From the NCBI GenBank assembly GCA_030435675.1, contig CM059621.1, positions 4,774,001 through 4,838,000 of the forward strand: a stretch of 64,000 nt of DNA, given 5' to 3'. The DNA is from Steinernema hermaphroditum. Taxonomy: Eukaryota > Nematoda > Chromadorea > Rhabditida > Steinernematidae. Position numbers and translations under genes: made by a program. The notes beneath the pieces were generated by a model, which saw only the letters and a program-made list of their open reading frames with translations, did not search any database and was not told the DNA's origin. This document shows positions 56,320 to 64,000 of this stretch, piece after piece; the stretch's first letter is position 1, and every line of letters begins with the position of its first letter.

Positions 56320-57580
56320 ACAACGATTGTTCAGCGTTTAGTGATTAATTAAACTAGGAAGAAAAGATGCGTGCGAACTAAATAGCCACTAAACATACAC
56401 GGCCGCCCAAAAAAGGCGTTTAGTGGTCTACGAAGTTATATCTGAGAAAACTCAGACGTCAGACCAGTCGCGAAAAGGAAAAAGGAAAGAAACCGATCCG
56501 CCGCGCCAGTCTGAATATCTGAATAGCTTTCCTGACTTCTGTTTAGATGCTCCTTTCTAGCCGCCTTGTAGATACGAAGCTCTTGAAGCTGGGAACCTCC
56601 ATTTGGCACTGAAATCTAACGAAACGAAAGATTCTAAGACAAAACGAAACGAAATTACTTTGTACACATCACTTTTCTAATATTTGTGCACCACTTGGGT
56701 CCCTAAACACAACAAGCAAATACTTATTTCGGCAAAATAATTTGAGCCACGAACGGCATGCGCATAAAACACCAAAGAATTCGAACATCATACAATTATA
56801 GATTTTCAGTTGCCGCACTAGCAGAGGTCTTGACACGACCATGTGTTTGCGGTTACCACAGGAGGATGAATTAAAATGAATTAAAATTTCAACGGTTATT
56901 TAATCCGAAATATCACACCGCCTTCTCCTTTCTTTGTCGCCGAGCACGACGTCCAAGTAGAACACAGCGATTCAATCAATGTGTATGCGCAAGCTTCAGA
57001 GCAGCGCGGGTGGCGACGGCGCGGGTGACGTGTAGCACATCGGGCGGAGAGCTTCTTGGTCAGACGGATGGAGCTACGGCTGTGTGTCCCTAGTGTTCCA
57101 GGCCTTGTGGAAGCCGTTAATGCGCAGATGTAATACAATTAAATTTTGATGATTTTTTGCATTCAACTCATGCGCAACAACTCCAGAATCAGCGAAATTC
57201 GCTTGTTTTGGAAAAAAAACTATCACTAACATCCAACGAGGAAATACTAACGTTCACTCGTAACGCCGAGAGACACATCAAAAGTGCTGTTTTTGCACAC
57301 CATCTGGTAGAGGATGGGATGGCCCACAAAAAAAAACCCATCATCGCTCTTTAACTCCGCTCCAGCGCGACCGTCACAATACATTGCGAATTCAGGGATT
57401 TCGTGGCGGATCACAATCGACCCACCCCTTGCCCACCTCTGCGTGTCCATCGCTGCTTCCGACTTGGCGGCCAACATTCTGTAAGTACTTAAAAAGGATC
57501 TCAGCCGTGCAGCCACATACATTCCGGCTCGCGATCTTCGAAGCATTTATGCTCACTTACTGTTGTGACCCAATGCTGAT
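56320..57580. other. intergenic with one inverted R1 copy
   Basis: 57010-57125 holds the R1 words ctagtgttccaggccttgtg in inverted orientation. No gene recognised in the rest. Confidence 0.4.
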
Positions 57581-57586
57581 TTGAAT

Positions 57587-57935
57587 AGATCAGGCATGCC
57601 CTTTGATAGACAGTAGAGTTGTCCAAGTACCCGACTCGAAAAACCGAAACCGAAAACCCGAATTTGAAAAACTGAAGTTATATTCGAAGTTATTCATCTT
57701 TTTTCCTTTTCCAATCCCATTTGAGCATTCTCTAGGTGTATCATTCAAAACTTTTTAAAAAAAAAGTAGACTTTTAAAACTAAACTGTGGATCAACGTTA
57801 AAGCCTCAGAAAAGGTGAACGTTGTAAACTGTCTACAAAGTTTACGAAGTTAATGAGTGGTTGTCCAGACTGTCTAATAGACTTGCAGAATGTTGTCTAG
57901 ACTGTATAATAGACAGTCCAGACAGCCACCTCACT
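57587..57935 (+). repeat. decayed relative of the LTR at 28248, split by other sequence
   Basis: 57587-57617 (agatcaggcatgccctttga, tagacagt) matches the start of the 154-bp LTR, and 57905-57935 (agacagtccagacagccacctcac) matches its middle. About 290 bp lies between. A third partial copy (ctagactgtataatagacagt) overlaps the second. This shows an older insertion of the same family. Confidence 0.6.
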
Positions 57936-58123
57936 CATTACTTTGTTAACAACTCAACAAAATACTGTGTTATAATGATCGGAAACGGTCAACGAATTCT
58001 TCTTTGCCGTGAAGGATCAATTCTCAGCGATCGGCGATGACCTAAAATAGGTGTCAATAATGAATGAGGAAACAGGTTTTTCCCGCAAACATCACCTTCG
58101 TTTATTGATCATGTCGTTTAACG

Positions 58124-58721
58124 ATGCCTTCCATTTGTTCCGTTCTTGTATTATTCCTTTATTTTCTGCTAATATTTCACAACTGTATCGAATGCGGTAC
58201 CATCGAACTTTCCTTACAATTTTAAACGGTCGCTCTTCAGCGGGACAGCAGCCAGACGATAGAGACGAAAACTTTCGACTTTCAGAAGAAGGTAGCTATA
58301 ATCTTGAATTTGTTCGTATCCGATCTTTTAAGAATCCGCTTCTACGAACCATGTACGATCCAAACGACGTGGTGGTGGCGGTGGTCATGGTGGTGGAGGG
58401 CACGGGGGAGGACGTGGTGGCCATGGTTTCGGAGGTCACGGACTCGGCGCTCACGGAGTAGGATTTGGAGGTCATCATTATGGCGGACTTCGAGGCTATG
58501 GATACGGCCGCTATCATGGCTTGCACGGTCCGCACCACCACTACCGTCCATTTGGACGATTCTTCCGTCATTTCCCATTTTTTGGTGGTGGCTTTGGAAT
58601 TGGATGGGGATACGATTACGATGACTGCATCTATGGCTATGAGTCAGACTACTGTGACCGTTATTACAGAGGTGATTACCGACGGGATGATGTGTACGAA
58701 AAAAATCACGGATTGAGGTAG
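58124..58721 (+). CDS. Gly/His-rich secreted protein (170 aa, 3 exons)
   Basis: Exon 1 (58124-58196) starts at an ATG in a different frame from the longest ORF and codes a signal peptide MPSICSVLVLFLYFLLIFHN. Exon 2 (58241-58291) is an acidic spacer (AGQQPDDRDENF). Exon 3 (58333-58721) codes SASTNHVRSKRRGGGGG, then GGHGGGGH-type repeats, GYGRYHGLHGP, FFRHFPFFGGG and an acidic Tyr-rich end with two Cys (DDCIYGYESDYC). Phase is kept at both introns (44 and 41 bp). The SKRR-GGGG junction equals that of the gene at 38850-41371, so it belongs to the same precursor family, but its mature part is longer and mixed. Probably epidermal or cuticular; function unknown. Confidence 0.75.
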
Positions 58722-59006
58722 GTGCGCTGTCTAAAAACTCTGTTATAAGCAATGGTTTCATAGCCTTGGAACCTACTACGAGCTGATGAAGAAGAGAACA
58801 AATCTATTATCAACACAGAACTCTGAAGATAAATGAAAATACGCAGCGTGTGTGTTAATAACTCACGCTATCTAGTTGTAACAGTTGTTGTCAGCTTTAA
58901 GATACTTATTTTACATAGAGATGAAGATTTGATGCAAATTAGAAAGCCATCCTGTTAAATTAACAACATATATCTCTCGCTATCCTTTTCGTTTAGGACA
59001 ATTATA

Positions 59007-60271
59007 TTGGGTTGGTAAGTTGAAAATGCACCAATTTAAAAATGCAACTTTTATCCCTATGAAGACAACTATATCACTCAACATAATCACCATTAGCTTG
59101 CACAACTTCAGCCCACTTCACGGGCAAAAGCCGGATTCCGCGTTCGTAGAAAGTAGCAGGTTTGGAGTCAAAAAAGTCCTGGATCCACTTTTTGACCTGT
59201 TTGTTGGAATTGAAGTGCTTCCCTGCGATATTGTTGCTCATCGTCCGGAATAAATGGTAGTCAGATGGGGCGAGGTCCGGGCTGTAAGCTGGGTGTGCCA
59301 GAACTTCCCAGCCTAAATCGTTCAATTTGTTGCAGGTGAGCTTTGCAACATGCGGCCTAGCGTTGTCGTGGAGGAGAATAACCTTTTTCATGTTTGGCCT
59401 CTTGAACCGTAGAGCAGTTGCCACCTTCTCCAGCTGTTCGGCGTAAACGGAAGCTGTGAGAGTGACGCCTCTATCCAGCACTTCCCAGTAGACGATGCCG
59501 AACATATCCCACCATACGCAAATCATTAACTTTTTTTGATGGAGTTCCGGCTTCGGTTCAGGTTTGGGCTTCTGTCCGGGTGCCACCCACTGACGCTTCC
59601 TCCGGAAGTTGACGGTCAGCACCCACTTTTCATCTCCTGTAATCAGGCTGCGCAAAAACGGTTTTCTGTTAAATCTGGAAAGCAGAGAAGACGCGATTGA
59701 CATTCGCTGACCTTTCTGGGTGTCCGTTATATCGTGAGGAATCCAAGCTCCAAGTTTCGACTTGTAACCCATTCCTGTCAAATGATTAAGAACCGTCACG
59801 TGGCTGACGTGCAACTGCTCTGCCAATTCGCGGGCCGACTGCCGATTGTCTCGTTTGAGGGGTTGCATAAGATGTGCATCATTCAACTGGGGTTCCGATC
59901 CTCGACCAGTTTCATCTTCAAGCGATTCGTCACCGTTTTCAAATTTCAGAAACCATCGAGCACATGTCCATCTTGAAGTTGCACCCTCCCCATATACGCT
60001 GTTGATGTCCTTCGCTGCCTGGGCTGCATGAGTCCCTCTGTGGTATTCATACAAAATCACGTGTCTAAGATGCATAGGAGTCGATTTTTTCGCCATCTGA
60101 AAGTAACAATGAAAAAATTATATGTGATCCAAGAAGGGGAAACGACAGCACACGTCTGGTGCGCGCGCATGAGTGGCGAACACGACCCGCCCACTGGCTT
60201 TGCAAACAGACCAGACAGTACGAGAATAGACGCGAATCAAAAATGGTGCATTTTCAACTTACCAACCCAAT
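59007..60271 (-). mobile_element. structurally intact mariner transposon (1,265 bp)
   Basis: Both ends carry the same 27-bp terminal inverted repeat starting TTGGGTTGGTAAGTTGAAAA (59007-59033 and 60245-60271). TA dinucleotides flank it on both sides (59005-59006 and 60272-60273). A single uninterrupted transposase gene fills the centre on the minus strand. All parts required for cut-and-paste movement appear present. It lies between two Gly-rich peptide genes, its right end only 81 bp before the ATG at 60353. Confidence 0.92.
59074..60096 (-). CDS. mariner transposase, intact (340 aa)
   Basis: Full-length open frame from ATG 60096 to the stop at 59074. The N-terminal half has two helix-turn-helix regions (ARELAEQLHVSHVTVLNHL) and WIPHDITDTQK, close to the WVPHEL motif of the group. 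The DDD catalytic triad is visible: Asp in TGDEKW, Asp in LLHDNARPHVAK, and Asp in YSPDLAPSDYHLF, with 34 residues between the last two, so DD34D. The protein resembles the cecropia/elegans-type mariners in length and motifs. It binds the inverted repeats and cuts at TA sites. No frameshift or stop is seen, so activity is possible. Confidence 0.92.
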   Translation of the reverse strand: MAKKSTPMHLRHVILYEYHRGTHAAQAAKDINSVYGEGATSRWTCARWFLKFENGDESLEDETGRGSEPQLNDAHLMQPLKRDNRQSARELAEQLHVSHVTVLNHLTGMGYKSKLGAWIPHDITDTQKGQRMSIASSLLSRFNRKPFLRSLITGDEKWVLTVNFRRKRQWVAPGQKPKPEPKPELHQKKLMICVWWDMFGIVYWEVLDRGVTLTASVYAEQLEKVATALRFKRPNMKKVILLHDNARPHVAKLTCNKLNDLGWEVLAHPAYSPDLAPSDYHLFRTMSNNIAGKHFNSNKQVKKWIQDFFDSKPATFYERGIRLLPVKWAEVVQANGDYVE

Positions 60272-60352
60272 AGAAGTAGGCTCTAAATTTACGCTAATTT
60301 GCCCAATCGCCTATGTAACGAAAGAAGCCATATTTCGGCTGAGTTAACGATC

Positions 60353-60704
60353 ATGTTTATGATCTCCTCTCCTTTTATTATCTGTGTTTTCTGTTCTTTT
60401 GTGATTGCGGACGTTGGCGAACACAGCCTTGAAAATATTCTAATTCCTAAATCCTCGAAAGCCGACTCGTTTAATCCTGTCTAAGACACGTCGGGCAAGC
60501 TTCCTGTGAGTGTTGGAGACACCACGGAGTAAGTGTACAGGGAAATGTGTTTATATTTTTTGTCCATTTAGCAAACATGTGATCGAACAACGTCATCATC
60601 ATCACGGCTACAGTGGTTGGGGAGGATTCGGCGGTTTTGGAGGATTTGACGGATTCGGAGGCTATGGATACGGAGACTTTGGTTACGGCTATGGCTGCTG
60701 TTAA
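60353..60704 (+). pseudogene. His/Gly-rich secreted peptide gene with an in-frame nonsense codon
   Basis: Exon 1 (60353-60528) codes the signal peptide MFMISSPFIICVFCSFVIA and a spacer. A 43-bp intron (60529-60571) follows, and exon 2 (60572-60704) codes KHVIEQRHHHHGYSGWGGFG, FGG repeats and YGYGCC. Everything is in one phase, but a TAA at 60482-60484 stops translation after residue 43; reading resumes in frame behind it. The usual KR before the His run has become QR. A mariner sits 81 bp upstream where a promoter would be. The AATAAA at 60745-60750 is intact. Probably a recent pseudogene. Confidence 0.7.
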
Positions 60705-61963
60705 GCAGCTCACGAAGCACCTTGATAGCTGTGTTTTTACTATTAATAAAAAATCTTGAAACACTACAGAAAATCTAGTTGTTGCTAAAGCAGACCCATG
60801 TTGCTGACAGGAGGTTGTCCTCATCATCGACGTTTTACAGTGATTTCTGTTGCTGCAACATCCAACAAAATGTTATCATCGTGTTACAACTGGACATCTT
60901 TTCAATAAGGTCCACGTGACAGCGAAACAGACGATTAGATGTATGGCCGAATTGGACGAATTAGTTACGTCGGAGTTCTGCACTTGTACGTCATTCACAC
61001 AGCACGGCGCAAAGGCACAAATGTACTGAAGTAAAAAAGAGAAAAAAAAACAATTCTGCGTCGAAGTTTTTTGAGCTACTGCCGACAATGACAGATTGAT
61101 CGCAAGTTCTCTTGATCGCAAGTAACCGGTCTGCATACAGGATGGTAGAAAGCCTTTTAGGCATTGTTCACTGAAATGGATAAATGTACCCAATGATGTC
61201 GCTGTTAATACTTGCTAATCTTGTTAGGACTCACTTTTCAGCAAGCACAAGCTTTCAACAAATTGAATTTCTTGTGAGAGACTGTATCATACGTGGATTA
61301 TTTTGTGACAGATCTGTAACCAGGTCCGAACTGAGAAACCGAAATGTGTATTCAATATCGAAGTGAAATCGACGATAAATAACCAGCAGTTCACCAGTTA
61401 AATATCAACACAATTCGTTTATCCAGTCATCCACCCACATGTGGTTGTGCGAAGATTGAGCCCCGGAAAATTGAGCCACGGACCTATAATAAAATTTTTT
61501 TAACAAGTCCTGGGTCCCACCCCGCTCATCCCCGACATATCATCCCCTCTCCACTCATGCCCAGCAGATTTTCGCTGCGAACAATCCAACAGTTTATATT
61601 GTTACCATAGTCTCCATTTATTCCAGAAATTTCGCGTTCGCCGCGTTCGACTCTGATGCCGTGCCCAGTGCCGAAACCAGAAGAAGACCGGCGACTATGG
61701 AGTGACAATGTGGATCCCGTGCATATATATGACGTCTCGAAAGGCAAAAGCCTTTGATACGAGAAATGCACTCGTGAACACGTGAAACTCGCCCTTTGTC
61801 CCTGCAAAACAACAAAAAGTACATTTCATTAAAGAAGCCTTTTGCCAAGGGCAGCAGAAATCATTTTGTTCCCCAAAGAAGGATGTTAACGCTCAACAAG
61901 GATCGAAGGAGCGAATTTGCCGAACTGTAGTACCAAAAGAAACAAACATCTGACCTATTTTGG

Positions 61964-61970
61964 TATATAA
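61964..61970 (+). promoter_or_regulatory. TATA box of the peptide gene at 62007
   Basis: TATATAA at 61964-61970. It excludes the upstream ATG at 61974 as start and favours 62007. Confidence 0.55.
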
Positions 61971-62006
61971 CCGATGTCCGGTACAAGTCAAGTGTGTCAG
62001 GTGGTC

Positions 62007-63240
62007 ATGTTTACAAGATTCTACGTCTTTACAATTCTTGCGTTTTGCTTCCTTCCGTTAGGTGCCTCTCTAGAGTCTCCGGTCGAGACTGGCAACTCAA
62101 CAAAAAATTTGAAAGCAGGTAATGAAGCACATCTCGATCATGATGTTCTTAACTTCAACGAGACTTCTATCGATAATTCCTTCACTGGGTCTGTCAAATT
62201 TAGGAGAGTTAATGTGTTTCTGCGTTTAGTAATCACACGTTAGAGAAGCGACGTCACCATCACTATGGGTATTATGGGTACTATGGATATTATGGCTATG
62301 GATACGGCTACGGCTACGGTAGGGTTGTCGAATCGAATAAGTTGTGTTTTTACGAATATTGAATCGAATCGAATACTCGATTTCCACCTGCACCGACGCC
62401 GAGAGACGGTTGGGACTGTCTGTGTGTATATGCCGGCAGACGATCGGCTCTTTCGGTTGAGCCGACGTTTGAATCGGTTGGCCAACCGGTTGGAAAGGTT
62501 GACGGATTGCCAACCGTTTGGCGGATCGTTTGAGCCGATCCGCGGGCTGTTGAACGGCTGACGGATCGGTTCAACGTTGTTGGAAAGTTGGAAAACCTCT
62601 GGCCGTAGCGGCACTTGAAGAAGGCCTTAAACAAGGCTTAAAAATTCCCTTAAGATTAGAAATGAAATTGGTGGCTGGTAACCCGAGATGGGCAGGAACG
62701 GATCGGATCGGTTGAGCCGATCCGTGAGTTAACCGGTTGACGGCCGACGGTTGGCAATCCGTCAACCGTCAACCGGCTCACGGATCGGTTAAACGGCTAG
62801 CCGATCCGATCAGTTCCTGCCCATCTCTGGTCACCAGCTTTTAACAAGAACGCGAGAGCAATCCGGCTGGTGCAGCGCGCTTGTAGCGGCAGCGCACAGA
62901 ATGGTGAAACATAGCCCGCTCACTTCTGCGCACACTCTGTGCAGAAGCACTCAGAAGCATGCTCCATTAAAGAAAACCTCTGGCCGTGGCGGCACTTGAA
63001 GAAGGCCTTAAACAGGGCTTAAAAATTCCCTAAAAGTTATAAATGAAATTCGGTTCGAATCGATTCAAAACCTTGGAATTCGACTAAGTTCGAAAGCCGA
63101 AGATTTTTCATTATTCAACAACCCTAGGCTACGGATATCGGTGCGGCCTGCTGTGCCTTCTGTTTGGTGGCTGGAGGAACTACGGCTACGGTTACGGTTA
63201 CGGCTATGGATACGGTTACGGCTACGGATATTACGGTTGA
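62007..63240 (+). CDS. His/Gly/Tyr-rich secreted peptide with a transposon-derived intron (127 aa, 3 exons)
   Basis: Exon 1 (62007-62188) codes the signal peptide MFTRFYVFTILAFCFLPLGA and a spacer with DHDVLNFNETS. Exon 2 (62230-62318) codes NHTLEKRRHHHYGYYGYYGY and further GY repeats. After an 809-bp intron, exon 3 (63128-63240) codes GYRCGLLCLLFGGWRN and then GYG repeats ending YGYYG. Both junctions keep phase and the GY coding resumes exactly, as in the gene at 38850-41371. The short Cys-containing insert in exon 3 could alternatively be a 36-bp in-frame intron (GTGCGG...GGAG). Expected product: a cationic aromatic peptide released at KRR. Confidence 0.72.
62319..63127 (+). mobile_element. 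transposon-derived intron with terminal inverted repeats
   Basis: Starts GTAGGGTTGTCGAATCGAAT and ends ATTATTCAACAACCCTAG, so TAGGGTTGTYGAAT is inverted at both ends and supplies the GT and AG splice dinucleotides itself. The block aaaacctctggccgtagcgg occurs twice inside (about 62580-62650 and 62965-63035) and once in the intron at 39380-41264. Another foldback is nested at 62674-62838. Confidence 0.7.
62674..62838. repeat. nested foldback element (165 bp)
   Basis: Arm gctggtaacccgagatgggc, aggaacggatcggatcgg... is repeated inverted as ...ccgatccgatcagttcctgc, ccatctctggtcaccagc. The interior is packed with ggatcggttgagccgatcc and ccgtcaaccg palindromes. Similar words fill 62440-62580. Confidence 0.7.
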
Positions 63241-63286
63241 GCAATCAACAGAGCTGCAGTCTCGCCAAATTAAAAATGTGAAAATA

Positions 63287-63499
63287 ATGAGCATCTTCGA
63301 AATAAATGTTTCTCTTGCACTTTGCCTGCGTTGTTTTGCAGCAGAAACAGGTTTTCTGTTTTCGTCACTTCCTTTGTGGAACGACAAGTGTTTGCCAAAT
63401 GGGTATCAGAAGATCGACCGCATGTGTAAGCAGAATTATTATGCTTTCAATTGTAGTAAGGATGGCTGTGCGCGATTTCGCCCCGGCTTTTGGTGCTAA
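63287..63499 (+). CDS. possible small Cys-rich peptide
   Basis: The frame from ATG 63287 to TAA 63497-63499 gives 70 residues. The C-terminal half, starting at about residue 36 (KCLPNGYQKIDRMC), is compact with six Cys (C..MC..NC..GC..WC pattern) and reads like a disulphide-bonded peptide. The N-terminal half is only weakly hydrophobic. TTGTTTTGCAG at about 63339 would be a good acceptor, so the true signal exon may be elsewhere, or this may be a last exon. No family recognised. Confidence 0.4.
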   Translation: MSIFEINVSLALCLRCFAAETGFLFSSLPLWNDKCLPNGYQKIDRMCKQNYYAFNCSKDGCARFRPGFWC

Positions 63500-63504
63500 G
63501 GGCC

Positions 63505-64000
63505 AACTAGCCCTTGCGGGCGCCATAATAATAACCTACCGGAGGTGAATACAGAAAGAGACTAACACACTTTCGAATGGAGACGCCATTGCCATGCTGG
63601 CGGCAAGAATGGTGCTCATGGAGGGGTTTTGATTAAAGTCTAACCCAATTGACAATTATTGGTCTATCGGTCTCGAATGTATAGTCTAACCCATCAAACG
63701 AAAAACGTTTTAACTGTCTGTGTGGCTCGTTGCGAACGCGTTTCATTCGCAATCGGTCGATGTGAGTTCAACGCTGTCCTCAGTTTGTCTGCCTTACAAA
63801 ACCGACTTCTCCATGAAACAAGCAAAGGGCCTGACGGCCCCTTGGATGGAAACACCATTGCCATGTGGACGAAACGATTGGCGTTCATGGAATCGTTTTT
63901 TATCCTAGTCTAACCCTGTAGACAATTGGTGGATTGTCGGTCACAAAGGCATAGTGGCTGTGAGCCTGTCTCAATTGAACTCTCTGTCTGGCACATTCCA
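63505..64000. other. intergenic, internal direct repeat
   Basis: About 63575-63670 (ggagacgccattgccatgctgg ... agtctaacccaattgacaattattgg) recurs as about 63845-63935 (ggaaacaccattgccatgtgg ... agtctaaccctgtagacaattggtgg). No gene recognised. Confidence 0.5.

Noticed and set aside
58296..58761. ORFs of up to 139 residues on the minus strand
   Set aside because: Shadows of the Gly/His-rich exon; the plus-strand model has signal peptide, phase-keeping introns and KR site.
61974..62006. Upstream ATG for the peptide gene at 62007
   Set aside because: Only a few bases behind the TATA box, so not in the mRNA; the signal peptide starts at 62007.

Overview
The window is nuclear DNA of a nematode. 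The evidence is the gene content and architecture: clusters of chemosensory receptor genes of nematode-specific families, secreted Gly/Tyr/His-rich peptides like the antimicrobial peptides of C. elegans, TIL-type protease inhibitors, very short introns (mostly 38-50 bp) with the worm-type TTTCAG acceptor, a probable spliced-leader acceptor, and worm-type mariner elements. The genus cannot be fixed from this window.

Layout. 1-6 kb: four short secreted-peptide genes, two of which form an unrecognised family with a near-invariant mature peptide. 7-12.1 kb: four TIL-domain inhibitor genes, three with a Ser/Thr/Pro-rich tail. 13.9-15.2 kb: an intact srx-like receptor. 17.3-19.1 kb: a complete seven-exon hydroxyacid-oxoacid transhydrogenase gene. 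19.2-22.4 kb: two His/Gly/Tyr-rich secreted peptides flanking a deleted mariner. 23.6-27.6 kb: two tandem srh-type receptors, one doubtful. 28.2-30.1 kb: a young gag-only LTR retroelement with 154-bp LTRs and a 5-bp target duplication. 32.6-37.1 kb: two intact paralogous Str-superfamily receptors plus a receptor scrap. 38.4-41.4 kb: one broken and one intact Gly/Tyr-rich peptide gene, the latter with a 1.9-kb intron made of transposon sequence. 43.5-50.6 kb: three tandem srx-like receptors, one with a 21-nt in-frame deletion and one frameshifted. 53.3-56.25 kb: a complete ten-exon APC subunit 2 gene. 58.1-63.5 kb: three more Gly-rich peptide genes, a structurally intact mariner inserted in front of one that also carries a nonsense codon, and a small Cys-rich ORF.

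Two conserved housekeeping genes (hphd-1 and apc-2) thus sit among fast-evolving, tandemly duplicated environment-facing genes: receptors for chemical signals, secreted inhibitors and putative antimicrobial peptides. The space between is filled with mariner and Tc1-like remnants, foldback elements and at least two dispersed repeat families. All multi-exon models were built by hand by joining GT-AG (twice GC-AG) introns so that reading phase is kept throughout and paralogous exon lengths agree.
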